Below, piece by piece: positions 23,246 to 33,750 of a stretch of 64,000 nt of DNA. Origin of the DNA: Centrapalus pauciflorus (Eukaryota > Streptophyta > Magnoliopsida > Asterales > Asteraceae); NCBI GenBank assembly GCA_020465985.1, contig JAANYP010003273.1, forward strand, positions 144,518 to 208,517, written 5' to 3'. Within the stretch, counting starts at the first letter, position 1. Each line of letters opens with the position of its first letter. The position numbers were made by a program, and so were the translations under genes. The notes beneath the pieces are model-generated. The model saw nothing but the letters and a program-made list of their open reading frames with translations. It had not been told where the DNA came from and searched no databases.

Positions 23246-23794
23246 TTTGACCTTAGTAGTAGTTTATTTCCTTTTATAGCTGTAGTATTTCTTTCTTTTT
23301 ATAGTAAGTCTGCTAAATTAGGATAGTTTCTATTTTTAGTAAGTTAGTAGGTTATCTTCTTTTATTACTATTTCTTATGAAAAACAAAAGAAAAAAGAGA
23401 GAAAACCATAAAAATTCAAAAAAAAAGAGAATATCAGAAAAAGAGTTAAGTCTTAGATGCATAGGTTCAAAGTGACGAAAATTAGCACAGTCGTTACAAA
23501 CTCTAAGTGTTTAGACTTTCACACATAATGCACCTAAAATTCTAAGTGTTATACTTTATTTTAGTTTGATGTGTTGGTAGGCATAATACATATAGGGAGT
23601 CCCAAGACAAATAAAATATTCAAGAAAAGTCAAACGTGTCACTAACTTAGATGTATGACCAATCGGTCTTAATTTTTATGTACAAGACATACAAATTTTG
23701 AGTCTAAATGATGTATGCAAACTTTCTGGGGATGTATAGCAACATCAAATACATCTAAAAATGGAAAACATAGAAAAATCATAAGGGATTAGGA

Positions 23795-23990
23795 GTCAAA
23801 AACATGTAACTTTGTTGTACGTAAGTACAGACCTGTTGCCTCTGTTTTGATTCGGGTTAGCAAGATAAGTCGCTTTGTTGTACGTCGGTACAGACCTGTC
23901 ACCGCTGTCTTGCTAGCTTTAAAAATAAACCTTAAGTCAAACTAAGACACTTTGTTGTATGAAAATACAGACCTGTGTCCGATGTTTGTC
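23795..23990 (+). other. Triple stem-loop RNA block with GNRA-like tetraloops
   Basis: Three successive hairpins share one plan: an outer stem, an internal loop TTTGT opposite GACCT, a 5-bp stem and a 4-base loop. Hairpin 1 has stem TGTAC/GTACA (23816-23829) with loop GTAA. Hairpin 2 has the same stem (23879-23892) with loop GTCG inside a 10-bp outer stem TAGCAAGATA/TGTCTTGCTA. Hairpin 3 has stem TGTAT/ATACA (23956-23969) with loop GAAA and outer stems GACAC/GTGTC and CAAAC/GTTTG. Element 2 (62823-63014) keeps the plan with compensatory changes. The function is unknown; RNA packaging, export or expression of the downstream frame are possibilities. Confidence 0.65.
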
Positions 23991-25349
23991 TTTTAAAGAA
24001 AGTTTGCACATACCAACAAGTTAGAATCTTTATCTGTATGCCTTGATCATAAAAGTATGTCTATGTCTGAGTCACGTAAGATAATTTCATGATAAATAAA
24101 AATTCCAAGGGATATTCCGAAATGTAGTATGTTTAAAGGGGTAAATACCGACAATCGGCTAAAGGGGTATCTCACGACAAACAATCAAAGGAATAAAAAA
24201 TTCCTAAGTGTGAAAGTTTAAATACTGAAAGTGCGTATTTGACACCGCTATCTGATTGAACCTTTCTTTGACTGTACTCGTCAAAAATATTCTATTAAGT
24301 GTTTAGTATAGGTTGTAAATTTTTAAAATAATGTAGATTAGTTTAAAGTTTAATTTTTGTTCACAATTTTAACTTTAATTTATTTTATTTTATTTTTAAT
24401 TTTTACTTTATTTTTTGTTTATTTTACTTAGGAAAAAGGTCAAAAATTACTGAGGGTGCATTCATAGTTGAATAAAATAAACACTGCGTGAAAATCTTGT
24501 GCTTTGGGTAAAAGATTAGGCATAGTTTATCCCGTTACACAATAAGATTGAAAAAGTGGAAAAAGTTGAATTTATTTCAAAATTTTTGAAATTTTCAAAG
24601 TTTCTGAGGTAATTCGAGTTTAGGTTATACTCGAAATTGGGTGATATCGAATCCGTCAGTAGATTCGAAATTGGCCATAGACTCGAAGATAGGTGTTATA
24701 AATAGGTTAGCAGTAATCGTCATTACTCCATCTGTTTTCGAATCTGTTCCTTCGAATCTATCCAGCGATTTCGAATCTATCTGCTCGAGTTTGCCGATTT
24801 CACAAAAACTACTATTTGTCGAGTTTCATGCTTGTGTGTTCGATTCTACTCCTAGATCTAGGTATAAACAACTCGTTTGTACAAGATTTAAGTAGTCTTA
24901 TACACCATTTAAGCCAAAATCACCGATTTTTGAAGGTTTATAGGTCGAAATCTTGTTTTTCAAAATTACAAAGTTTGGACCGGTAAAGAGTCAAATTAAA
25001 AGAAAATATCTTTGATTAGTACCTAGTAGGACTAATGAATGTGATTTTCTGAGTCCAAAATGGTTAAAATCATGGAGTTTGGTGATGATGTGGGACGACA
25101 ATATCGAATCTGTTCAAGACCACTCTCGAGTTTGTCAGTAAACTCGAGAAGGTCATTACATTCGAATTTGTCATCAAACTCGAAATAGAGTTTTTTCGAA
25201 TCTTTTTCTTCGAATTTGTCAATTTATTTGAATTATTCAATTTAATTTTAATTAAACTTGTAGAAATTCATATGTGTTGGATTTTGCACTTACACAAGTT
25301 CAAAATAAAACAAATTTGAATTTAAACAAGTTTATTCATTTTTAATAAT

Positions 25350-25373
25350 TCTAATATTTTATCTATTGTGCAG
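25350..25373 (+). promoter_or_regulatory. Splice-acceptor-like sequence before the extra frame
   Basis: A TTCTAAT branch-like word, a T-rich tract and TTGTGCAG end two bases before the ATG of the extra frame at 25376. With 2.1 kb of stop-rich sequence after pol, readthrough cannot deliver this frame, so a spliced subgenomic RNA is the simplest model. No donor site has been proved. Confidence 0.4.
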
Positions 25374-25375
25374 AC

Positions 25376-28300
25376 ATGGCAGATAGAGTGTTCGTGCCTA
25401 AGCATAATATGGTCATTCCCCCTGACCATAATATCCCTGAAGCGCAGGGCTTCCGACAGATGATTGATTTCCTAGTGGAGTCTAGGATTTCGTTTGCATT
25501 ATCCCATAACATTCAGATCGTTATTCCCTATGTGCGGCAGTTTTATGAACATCTGCAAGTTGATTGTACCGTCACCCCAACTGTTTTAAGGACAAGGATA
25601 GCAGGAAAGCCGTTAGTATATTCTGCCGATATGCTGCGTCAGGTTCTGCAGCTGGGAACTCAGGAGGAAGAAAATGGGCCTATAGACTTTCCTATAAGTA
25701 TTAGGCAGGCTGCTTTTCTGAGGATGGGATATAGTTTAGATGTTACGAAGACATCTTATATGAAGAGTGGACTCATAGGGCAATGGAGATTTTTGGCGCA
25801 CATATTCATGGTGTGCTTTGCGGCCAAGAAAGCAGGATTTGATTATATCGTATCAAAGACCCAATCTGGGATAATTGCATTGGTTTATAATCAGAAATTC
25901 AGCTTTTCAGAGATGTTTTTCTCGGAGTTCGTTCATCAAATAACGGCTCCAGAGCAGCAAAGATTTCTTCTATATCCTCGTTTTATAATGATGCTCATCC
26001 GACACTTTTTGCCTAATTTGCCGCAGCTTAATGAGATTCAAAGTGTGGCGGTTATTGATAAAAGGATTTTTGCTGATTGCTCTGCGCATAGAGGAAGGTT
26101 AGCAGTTCCGGTCGAGCGACCTTTGTTCGGGGCTGTAATAGACAGGAACTTTGTGGCACCAGATAATGCCAACTGGGGAGGTGAAGTAGAAGTTCAGCTT
26201 CGACAGCCACAACAACAGCAACAACAAGCGCGTGCTCAGCAACAGAGGAGACGCAAAAGATCTATAGTGAGTCAAACTCAGGCAAGCAGGCCTTCTACCA
26301 GTCAACATCAAGAGGCACAAGAGGCTGGACCATCAAGTACACCAGCAGTATCTATTCCGACATCCGATCAGTTATGTCAAACACTTCATGAGATTTGGGA
26401 AGCTGGTCCAAATGCCAATGAAGAAATATCAGCAGCGTTAGTTGAAGAATTGCTAGAGCCTCCGGAAGCAGAAGATGATGTGCTTAGGGAAGTTGATGAA
26501 TATCAACCTGAGCAAACAGGTAATGACGTGTCCTCTTCAGCCACTGAATCTGAAGATATGGAAGAGATAGAAGTTGAAGTGCCAGAGTCTGTTACAGCAG
26601 AACCAACTATTCAGATGGGAACTTATGGGTCAAGATTGGTTGTCACTGAGGAAGAAAGAAGGAGGAAAAGAGCTACAGTGGAGTCTGATGACTCTGATTT
26701 TGAAGAAGAAGAAGTTGCTCCATTAGTGACAAGGCAAAGGGCTAAGCGTCATCGGTTTATGCAAGGAGCTACCTCAGCCTCAGCTGCACAGCCTGAAATA
26801 TCCTAACCTCCGCCTACCCAATCTACCATTCCACCATCACCACCACCTGTTGAACAGTACATTCATCACCCATCATTCCGACTCCAATACAATCCTTTCC
26901 ATCCACCTCATCCACCTACGCAGAGAATCAACGGTTTTTGGCACTAAAAGATAGAGTTGACTTCCAACAGATCCAGATCTTAGGCCTGACAACGGCTATC
27001 GGTGAAATTCAGAAGCATAATGCAAATCTGGATGATGAGAATGCCGACCTGAAAAAAGATTGTAGACAAAGTACAGGAAGAGAACTTGGAGCTGAAAACT
27101 TTTGTCGCTGATCAAGCAGCTGAAATAAGATCGATGCGCTCCCTAATTGAGCAATTACTGAAAAATACAAAGGCTCAGGGGGAGACTTCCTGCCGTGATC
27201 AAGTAGAAGTGCGCAGGGATGATGATGATAGTAATGACGATGACCACGAGAATGATCCCAGCACGCAAAGACAAAATGAGCCAGTAGATTTTTCTGCTGC
27301 TCAGGCTGCTGAGACTCAGGGGGAGCCGAGTCAATCAGGAGCTAAAGAAGGTGAGGCTAGTTCATCAAAGGTCTCAGAAAGTGAAGTGCGTGAGATAATT
27401 GACGCATTGATGGATATTGATGAAGAGCCATTAGATTTGGAATTTGATTTTGAAGATGATGTAGAGGAGTTGGAAGAAGGAGAGTTCGTTCCAGATGATA
27501 TTACTGACTGGAAGTCTGATGATGAGGTTGTGATAGATGAAGACGACAATGTAATTGAAGTAATTATTCAATCACAGCCTGTCACAGAATTATATGAGCA
27601 TACTAATCAACATGTAATAGATATTGATGACATCAAAGTGGCTTCGGTAGATGATTCAGATATGGAAGAGGCTGAAAGAGAGCCGAGCAGAGCTGAATTG
27701 CTAAATCTTTGGTTCCGCAAGGAAGAGAAGAAGACTGAGCCAAAAATAAAGAAGACGATGAGGATTCCAGGAGCAGAAAACTTCTCTGGAGGTATTATTA
27801 GCTGGTTCTTCGACAGGGAACTGCAGCTTTTTATTCTAAAGAGAATAGATGGTCTCCAATACCTGAGGCGCAAGCTTAAATTATTCAATACATTGCCGAA
27901 GGTAGAGGTGAAGGAGCTAGCATGGAAAGAGTTGATCAATATCGGAAATGATCCCTATGCTGAAGTGATCGCTAAGATAATCAGACGAGAAGGGAGATCT
28001 GGAAGGTTTGAGAGACTCCAACCGAGGTCTGGCAAAAGCGTAGAGGATGGATCAAGGATAGATCCTCCTACGGGAAGGCCTTGGGGTAGAATGGTTTATA
28101 AACCTGTCAAATGCTTAAGAAGGGTGCCAAAAATTAAGATGCCTCAAGATATTTTGAGCAACATGAAGTGGTGGTACCTTGATAATGAAACTGCTGAAGC
28201 TATCATGGAGGATCAAGACGACAAAGTTGTTTTGAGAGTGTATGATCCACTGCATCTGATGAATCTGTCAAAGGACGATCTAAAGAAGCTTCATGGCCAA

Positions 28301-28417
28301 CATATCTTCTTTCATGAAGGATGGAGATCTGAAGCCAGAAAGTTCCAAAAAGTTGTCAGAGTATGTATAGATGCACGTATATACGCAGGTAGTAGTATAT
28401 ATAGCTCTAGTACTTAA
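25376..28417 (+). pseudogene. Extra frame after copia pol, about 1,010 codons, interrupted
   Basis: ATG 25376 opens 476 codons to TAA 26804-26806. The same product continues through shifts near 26930 and 27055 into a 443-codon frame ending at 28417. The N-terminal 270 residues are globular, with stretches such as FLVESRISFALSHN, RFLAHIFMVCFAAKKAG and LVYNQKFSFSEMFF. They resemble, from memory, the extra protein of SIRE-like copia elements in Asteraceae. Then come a Gln-rich and basic segment (QQQQQQ, QQRRRKRS), acidic stretches, a Pro-rich link, a coiled-coil-like segment (ENLELKTFVADQAAEIR), more acidic sequence and a C-terminal globular part. I see no signal peptide or clear membrane segment, so an envelope role is unsupported despite the position. 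Confidence 0.7.
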
Positions 28418-28446
28418 TCAAGATGTAAATAGTTAGAAGCTATCGT

Positions 28447-28458
28447 CAAGGGGGAGTC
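28447..28458 (+). promoter_or_regulatory. Polypurine tract of copia element 1
   Basis: AAGGGGGAGTC lies immediately before the 3' LTR start at 28459. This is the usual site where plus-strand DNA synthesis is primed. The last C/T bases before TG are normal for this lineage. Confidence 0.8.
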
Positions 28459-29126
28459 TGTTGGTACACCCTGTGTGACGATAGCAGTCTAAGTGATCTA
28501 ACATTTTGGTTTAAGTAATATTCAAAGTGTTGAGTTTAACGAGTGTTGGATATATATGTTTGACGGTTATTGATTGTATGTTTGAACTTGATGTAACGTA
28601 TTACAAGAAGTTCAAAAATAAAGTTCAAAAATAAATTCAAGCATAAGATAAAAACATAAGTTTCAATACTAAGTTAATTATGTGAAAAAGTAAATTCGAA
28701 ATCTCTAAGGACTAGGATTCGAATCTAGGTCAGATTCGAATGAGTCAGTTAGGCAGATTCGAATGTACTCACTTAGGCAGATTCGAGAGTGTCAGTGGGG
28801 ACAAACTCGAATGGGCCTTGGGCCTGATTCGAGTTTGGCCCATGGCAGACTCGAATTAGCCTTTATAATTAGGGGTAGACTCGAATAATTATCAGACTTT
28901 TTGCAGAATTCGAGAGAGATTAAGCAAAAGGCGATTTCGAGTTTATCATCAGTGTTAGTGTTGTTTCAGAGAGAATCAATTCGTAGGTGCGTCCGTCGTA
29001 GTTCGTGCAGCTTATTGATAGTCTCTGTGTTCCTAGTGAGAGTTGTTACCGTCTACCCGTTAATGAGGATTCCGCACTCGTTGACGGTTCCGCGTCTAGA
29101 TAGATCTGTGTTAGGTAGACCTTACA
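28459..29126 (+). repeat. 3' LTR of copia element 1
   Basis: It starts TGTTGGTACACCC and ends GACCTTACA, followed by the TAATT duplication. It is collinear with the 5' LTR, with roughly 20 substitutions by eye and one 14-bp indel. It carries the same TATA-like sequence and TCGA-motif cluster. The frame at 28901-29173 within it has no independent support as a gene. Confidence 0.92.
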
Positions 29127-29400
29127 TAATTAAAAGTTGTGCCGCTCAACTTTTCACTAAAATATGCCAATGAGTTTCCCTTCTTGCATTAAACCACACT
29201 GATTCCAACACCTGACGCATCACACTAAATTTTACATGTTTTATCAAAATTTTGCAATGAAGCAAGGGAGCATGAGTTAATTGAAACCTAAGTTTTTCAA
29301 AAGCTTGCTCTTGCTCTTTGCCTCCATTGAAAACAAACTGTATTTTTAATGACATCCGTGAGTGATGATGCCAAGGTGCTAAAATTCTTCAGAAATCGGC
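29127..29400 (-). pseudogene. Gypsy A copy 2, RT end and RNase H start
   Basis: The minus strand reads FNGGKEQEQAFEKLRFQLTH, APLLHCKI, then a shifted TFEIECDASG-like part and YFSEKLSG. This is the RT connection and the start of RNase H in Ty3/gypsy. It continues across copia element 1 into 15648-15306. Frameshifts are present. The joint to gag near 29400-29427 shows a deletion of protease and most of RT. Confidence 0.75.
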
Positions 29401-29426
29401 GATAAAAACTTGTAAGACCATGGAAT

Positions 29427-29650
29427 TCAAGTTATTGTTTGTTCGTAGCCTTCATCTTGGTGGTGTTCTTCTTTCAGACTTCCATTCCTCATTCCACCAT
29501 CGTCTTCGGGATGCTCATGGGAAACTTGGGACAGTGGCTGAACATGTGGTCTTTCTGTATCCAACCGATCCTTTCTTTCGTGGATTTGGTTGAACTCGAC
29601 CGTCATTAAGCGTCGCATTCATCCATCAGAGCTTGAAGTTGAAGATTTAG
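29427..29650 (-). pseudogene. Gypsy A copy 2, gag N-terminus
   Basis: The minus strand encodes MRRLMTVEFNQIHERKDRLD, then HVQPLSQVSHEHPEDDGG. It matches the gag start of family A copy 3 at about 53756-53900. The N-terminal segment is short and coiled-coil-like, typical before the Retrotrans_gag domain. The capsid domain itself is deleted. Confidence 0.7.
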
Positions 29651-30235
29651 AAAAGGTTGGTTATCCACCATTTTTATCGTTGTGAATTAAGAGTAAAAGA
29701 AGAGTGATAGCAATAAAAAGATTATTTCCTCCTCAAATTCCCTCACGTGTTTCTCGCGATTGATGGTATTCACTCGACTCCCGTGTATGTTACCAATGAC
29801 TTTTACCCTTAAATGATCTAACCACACCGCCCTTTACCACTCTTTTTAACTCTTAAAGTTTAAAACAAAAACTAAAAGAAAACAAAATCAAGTGGACTTG
29901 TGGCCTTGAGGAAATCAAAACTTTATAAAAAAAACTTACAAAAAGACAAGATGAACCTAAGTACAATAATATGAACAATACTAATAATACTTATAGGAAA
30001 TACCAAATAAAGAAAGAAACTACTAATAAACAAATACTTGCGTTCCCTTTTGTTTTCGGAACTAAATTGCACAAAACTAAAGTAACGAAAGAAAATAACT
30101 TTGTTAATTACAAAATTAGAATAATAGCAAACAAACCAACTTGTGACAAGATCGACTACTATCACAATGCTAAGATGAAAAGAAATAGATACGAGTAAGG
30201 AAAAGTAGAATAAAAAGGAAACAAACTGATAAAAC
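29651..30235 (-). other. Leader of gypsy A copy 2
   Basis: This AT-rich stretch lies between the gag start and the primer-binding site. It matches, inverted, the leader of copy 3 (53150-53705), including a GGTAAAAGCGG/GAGTTAAAAAGAG segment. Opposing frames at 29923-30267 and 29971-30198 are side effects of base composition, with no conserved product. Confidence 0.6.
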
Positions 30236-30250
30236 TTGGCTCTGATAAAA
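30236..30250 (-). promoter_or_regulatory. Primer-binding site of gypsy A copy 2 (mutated)
   Basis: The minus strand reads TTTATCAGAGCCAAG where TGGTATCAGAGCC is expected. The position next to the LTR end at 30254 supports the assignment. The first bases are mutated, so priming by initiator tRNA-Met would be weakened. Confidence 0.6.
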
Positions 30251-30253
30251 AAA

Positions 30254-30477
30254 TGATGTGATCTCACCCGATTAATATGAGATTGATCAAGAGTTGTCCA
30301 ATCGTTCCATTAGATGTCATTATGAGAAATGGGTAGAACCATGACCCGTTGCCTATAAACGAGACAAGAACCTTGGTATAGATGGTGAAATCATGACCCG
30401 TTGTCTATAAAGAGGCAAGAACCTTGATATAAGAAAACACCAAAACCAACCCCACCAAGTTGATTAATAAGTTTCGA
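30254..30477 (-). repeat. 5' LTR end of gypsy A copy 2, truncated
   Basis: TGATGTGATCTCACCCG at 30254 is the reverse complement of the family A LTR 3' terminus. Identity runs to the CAAGTTGATTAATAAGTTTC region, then is replaced by LTR B sequence. The upstream three quarters of this LTR are missing, so no target duplication can be tested. Confidence 0.75.
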
Positions 30478-30489
30478 AACCTCACCGGT

Positions 30490-31064
30490 AAGTGATGAAG
30501 CATGTTACTAAAGTTGAAGCTTTGGATCCTAAGTGATGAAATATGGAAGCATAAAAGCCCAAAAGCAGCATTTTATTGAGTTTTTGTAATACTATGGGCT
30601 AGTACTAAGCCCAAGTGGTGGAATGGATGTACCTTGAAGTCCATTAAAATTTATTTGAGTCCAATAAAGGCCAAGAAATGCCTAATCCATTTTTTGGCTG
30701 AGGAGGACTAGAATTATCAAATGATGACAAAATGTCTAACTTCATGGATTAAAGTCCCTTCTTTAATCCATTGAATTTAATAAGTGTCTTTTGACTTAAG
30801 CAATATATATCTTCTTTTTGAGTTTTACTCATCTTTGTGAGCTTTGTTCTTTGTTGGAGAGTTCATAGTTCATAAACTTATCAAGATTGTGAGCACATTG
30901 TTGTTGCATTCTTGTATTCCTTTGTTTCTTAGTTCTTATAAGTAATGAGTCAAGGACTAGCTCTAAGCGTGTTGGAGTTCCAATCATCGGGTGTTTTGAT
31001 GCCTATTCTATCATATACTAAGGTTCCAAGTTACATTTAACTTGCAGGTTGACATTTCATATCA
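30490..31064 (+). repeat. LTR B fragment, plus orientation
   Basis: It is the reverse complement of most of the solo LTR B at 44530-45308, from AAGTGATGAAGC to the terminus CATATCA. It lacks the first quarter, including the coding-tail start. Shared landmarks are GCTAGTACTAAGCCCAAGTG and AGGTTCCAAGTTA. No primer-binding site follows. Confidence 0.7.
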
Positions 31065-32155
31065 GGAACACTTGGAGGAGTTGGATTCTCAACTGGACTT
31101 GTGGAAACTGTATCATCATGAATTTCTACAGGGTTTGGAGAAATTGAAGTTGATAACTCTTGTTCACGAACATCAGTTGGAATTGGTACGGAGGACTTGT
31201 ACATTCCAATTCTACGAAGGTAGATATTGTTGCTGATTGCTCAGAAATGATCTTAGTTGCATCAGTCGTAACTTTTTAGATTCAGCAACAATAAGACTAT
31301 CAGGAACAAAAATATTATTAGTTAAAATTGTATCCCAAAATATTCTTTATAAAAATTATCAAACAGTAAATGAAAATCAGAATCCAAAGAATTGTTTGAT
31401 GATCCTGTAACAACTTTTGGACTCTGTTGTTCAGTGACGATTGATCTTTGGAAGTTTGGGTCTTGAACTGTTGTGTTTAAAAGTCATTTCAGTAACCTCA
31501 TCAAATTGAACATTGACGTTTTCAAGAACTTTTCGTGTATGCTTGTTGAGGATACAGAAAGTCTTTGACTTGTTGCAATAACCAAGAAAAATTGCTTCGT
31601 CTACTTTGGCATCAGACTTACGAAGATTGTCTTTATAACGAGATAACATAACACCTAAGACTAAAATAATGAAAATGATTAATATTTGGTTTGTGACTAT
31701 TGACAAGTTCATAAGGTGTTCTGTTGAATCGCTTGTTGACAATTGATCGATTTTTTGTGTAGCATGTTGTTGCAACCTCTTCTGCCTAAAGATTCAATGG
31801 AATGTTTGATTGAGCCAAGATGGTTCTAGCAGCTTTCACTAAATGTCTGTTTCTTCGTTCAACAACCCCATTTTGTTGAGGTGTTCTTACGGCCGAAAAT
31901 GTGTGCTTGATTATCGTCAGAAATTAAGAAAGAGAACATGATTCTTAAACGAGTTCCATTATCTGAACAAAAATGATCATTTGTGGAGCCTCATCTTTTG
32001 ATTTTATGAAAGAGACCCAAGTATAGTGAGAATAATCATCGACTATAATTAGAACATATTTTATAAGACCAACTAAACTCTGAACATGTACAAATTTCAT
32101 TTTGAGCCATGCTCAACCTTAAGCTTATGTGAAGCACTCTTCATCTTACCTATTT
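31065..32155 (-). pseudogene. Copia integrase fragment, different family
   Basis: The minus strand encodes, in broken frames: the end of the zinc finger, a core start resembling IIVDDYSHYTWV, SDNGTR, then TPQQNGVVERRNRHLVKAAR and TILAQSN (about 31900-31815). Next come KVDEAIFLGYCNKSKTF, TRKVLENVNVQFDEV (31775-31431) and a Pro/Ser-rich spacer before RT (to 31065). This is a Ty1/copia integrase and linker, distinct from the SIRE-like elements here. RT, RNase H, LTRs and gag are absent. Confidence 0.8.
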
Positions 32156-32159
32156 TGCA

Positions 32160-32424
32160 CATGCACTACACAACTCAAATAATCAAGTTATGGCTAAAAC
32201 ATGGGTTATCTAGTAAGGCATGCCAAATTTATTTATGGGCTTTTTAATAGATAAATTAATGAGAACTTGGGCTCCAAAACAGGAGTTAATTTTGGTCCAT
32301 AACTTGGATTGAAAACAAGAAATGTGCTTGATTATTTTGTGAAGCAATGGGAGCATTATTTTCTAGAAGCTTGACTTAGATCCATATCATCTTGGCCCAT
32401 GGTTAGGATCATATCAAAGAGGTG
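32160..32424 (-). repeat. Diverged LTR A-like fragment
   Basis: Words such as TTATGGCTAAAACATGGG, TTATTTATGGGC and TTGATTATTTTGTGAAGCAA line up loosely with LTR A read on the minus strand (compare 14600-14790). Divergence is high and no end could be fixed. It borders the first unit of the gag-derived array. The assignment is tentative. Confidence 0.35.
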
Positions 32425-33750
32425 CACCATAACGAACGTGCATCATTGACAACCACCAGTCTACATGGTAGGCATCAACATGGTGGTACCATGCATATGA
32501 ATGGTAATCGGAACCATGATTTATGACATGAATGGAAGAACATATAGATCAAGTGGTCATTCAATCAACTAATTTGATCATAGATTTGATTAATCTTGGA
32601 CACGACTATGACTTTTAGAAATACTTCAATAGTGACGGTTTGTCACCATCTGGTAGACCGGCTAAGATGAAATCATGGAGATGGAAGTAGTTTTTGGAGG
32701 CCAGATTGACAATTGAAATCCTAGAATTTGATTGAGTTAAGTTGAATCCAGAAGGATTAATCGAATGGAAGGCTACTGTAAAATAGGTTTTCTAATTCAA
32801 AGAGCTGTGTAATAACGAACGTGTATCATTGATGGCCACCAGTCTACATGGTAAGGCTGATGCATGGAGCCATACATATGAATGAGAATTGGAGCCGTGA
32901 TTTATGTGGTGATTCAGTTAACCATTTGGATGGTGAATTTGATTAATCGTGGACATGATTATGACCTTAAGAATTCGGTCAATGGTAATCATTTGTTCGA
33001 AAGGGAATTTGGAAGACCAACTAATACAGAATCATGGGGATGACAATAGGCATTGGACAGCTGGATTAATGATTGAAATCCTAGAATTTGATGGAGTTAC
33101 TCTGAGTCCTGAAGGATTAATCAAATGAGTGGCTACTATAGAAGAGGTTTTTTTGTTTCAAAGAGGAGCGTGGTGCCATGCATATGAATGCGAATTGGAG
33201 CCACAATTTACGACACACATGGAGGAACGGAAAGATTAAGTGGTTGTTCAATAAATCAATCAGATGATGGACTTGATTAATCGTGGACATGATGATGACT
33301 TTTAAAATGTGTTTGACGGTGACGCTTAGTAACCGAAGAGAACTGGTAGAGTGGCTAAGATGAAATCGTGGGGTTGATGATATGTATTGGACTATCTGAT
33401 TAACGATTGAAAACTTAGAAATTAATGAAGTTAGTCTAGTCCAGATGAGTTAATTGAATAGATGGTTACTACAGAAGAGCTTTTGCATTTCAAAGAGGTT
33501 GGTGATATCAAACGTCCTGCCATGCATATGAATGGGAATTCGAGCCACGATTCATGACAATAATGGAGGAACAGAATCATCATGTGATCATTCAATTAAC
33601 CAATCGGATGTAGATTTGATTAGTCATGGACACAATGATGAGTTGAGAAGTCGTTCAATGGTGAGTATTTGTCACCAAAGAGAATCTGGTACAGTGCCTA
33701 AGACGAAATGAGGATGGTAATAGTTATTGGATGGTCGGATTGACAACTGA
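32425..33750 (+). repeat. Gag-derived tandem array, segment 1 (about 4 units)
   Basis: Units recur with the anchor GGACAyGATGATGACTTT-like sequence near 32,598, 32,951, 33,284 and 33,627. When translated with shifts, each unit gives LTIEILEFDG, LIEW, ATVEE, NERVSLMATSLHGRAS, CHAYEWELEPRF, QIDQVVIQLTN and NRGHDDDFEN. This is the start of a Ty3/gypsy capsid (Retrotrans_gag) preceded by its N-terminal linker. Units 3 and 4 share a deletion of about 50 bp that removes the ATSLHGRAS part. The segment ends at the Tekay insertion at 33,751. Confidence 0.8.

Larger units (their letters stand above)
23246..25375 (+). other. Long non-coding stretch between pol and the extra frame, copia 1
   Basis: About 2.1 kb with no open frame of note. 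It contains A-rich and T-rich tracts near 23380-23440 and 24350-24430, the three-hairpin block (23795-23990), and two clusters of TCGA motifs (24610-24860 and 25095-25220). The same stretch in element 2 (62286 to the window end) is clearly alignable, including short words such as TTCAAAGTGACGAAAATTAG. That alignment shows the stretch belongs to the element and is not a later insertion. Confidence 0.75.
15649..29126 (+). mobile_element. Copia element 1 (SIRE/Maximus-like), complete, 13.5 kb
   Basis: Two LTRs (15649-16330 and 28459-29126) start TGTTGGTACACCC and end in the TTACA region. A perfect target duplication TAATT lies at 15644-15648 and 29127-29131. Inside come an initiator-Met primer-binding site, a long leader, gag, pol, a 2.1-kb non-coding stretch with three hairpins, a large extra frame and a polypurine tract. 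By eye the LTRs differ at roughly 20 positions plus a 14-bp indel, about 3 percent. Gag, pol and the extra frame all carry stops or frameshifts. The large gag, the RT type and the extra 3' frame indicate the SIRE/Maximus lineage. Confidence 0.92.
14501..30477 (-). mobile_element. Gypsy family A, copy 2, split by copia element 1
   Basis: Pieces at 14501-15648 and 29127-30477 form one minus-strand element. On the minus strand the order is: 5' LTR end (30477-30254), primer-binding site, leader, gag start (29650-29427), RT/RNase H (29400-29127 continuing 15648-15306), integrase C-terminus and 3' LTR. The join across the copia insertion restores the RNase H motif found uninterrupted at 54340-54400. 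Large deletions removed most of gag, protease, RT and integrase. Confidence 0.8.

Noticed and set aside
23795..23990. tRNA or other known small RNA gene for the hairpin block
   Set aside because: No cloverleaf, no A/B box arrangement and no CCA-adjacent acceptor; three equal hairpins do not match a tRNA.
25376..28417. Calling the extra copia frame an envelope gene
   Set aside because: No signal peptide, membrane span or fusion-peptide-like segment is visible; position alone is not enough.
29923..30267. 114-codon hydrophobic minus-strand frame and 75-codon plus-strand frame
   Set aside because: Both lie in the T-rich leader of gypsy A and run into the LTR; hydrophobicity follows from base composition.
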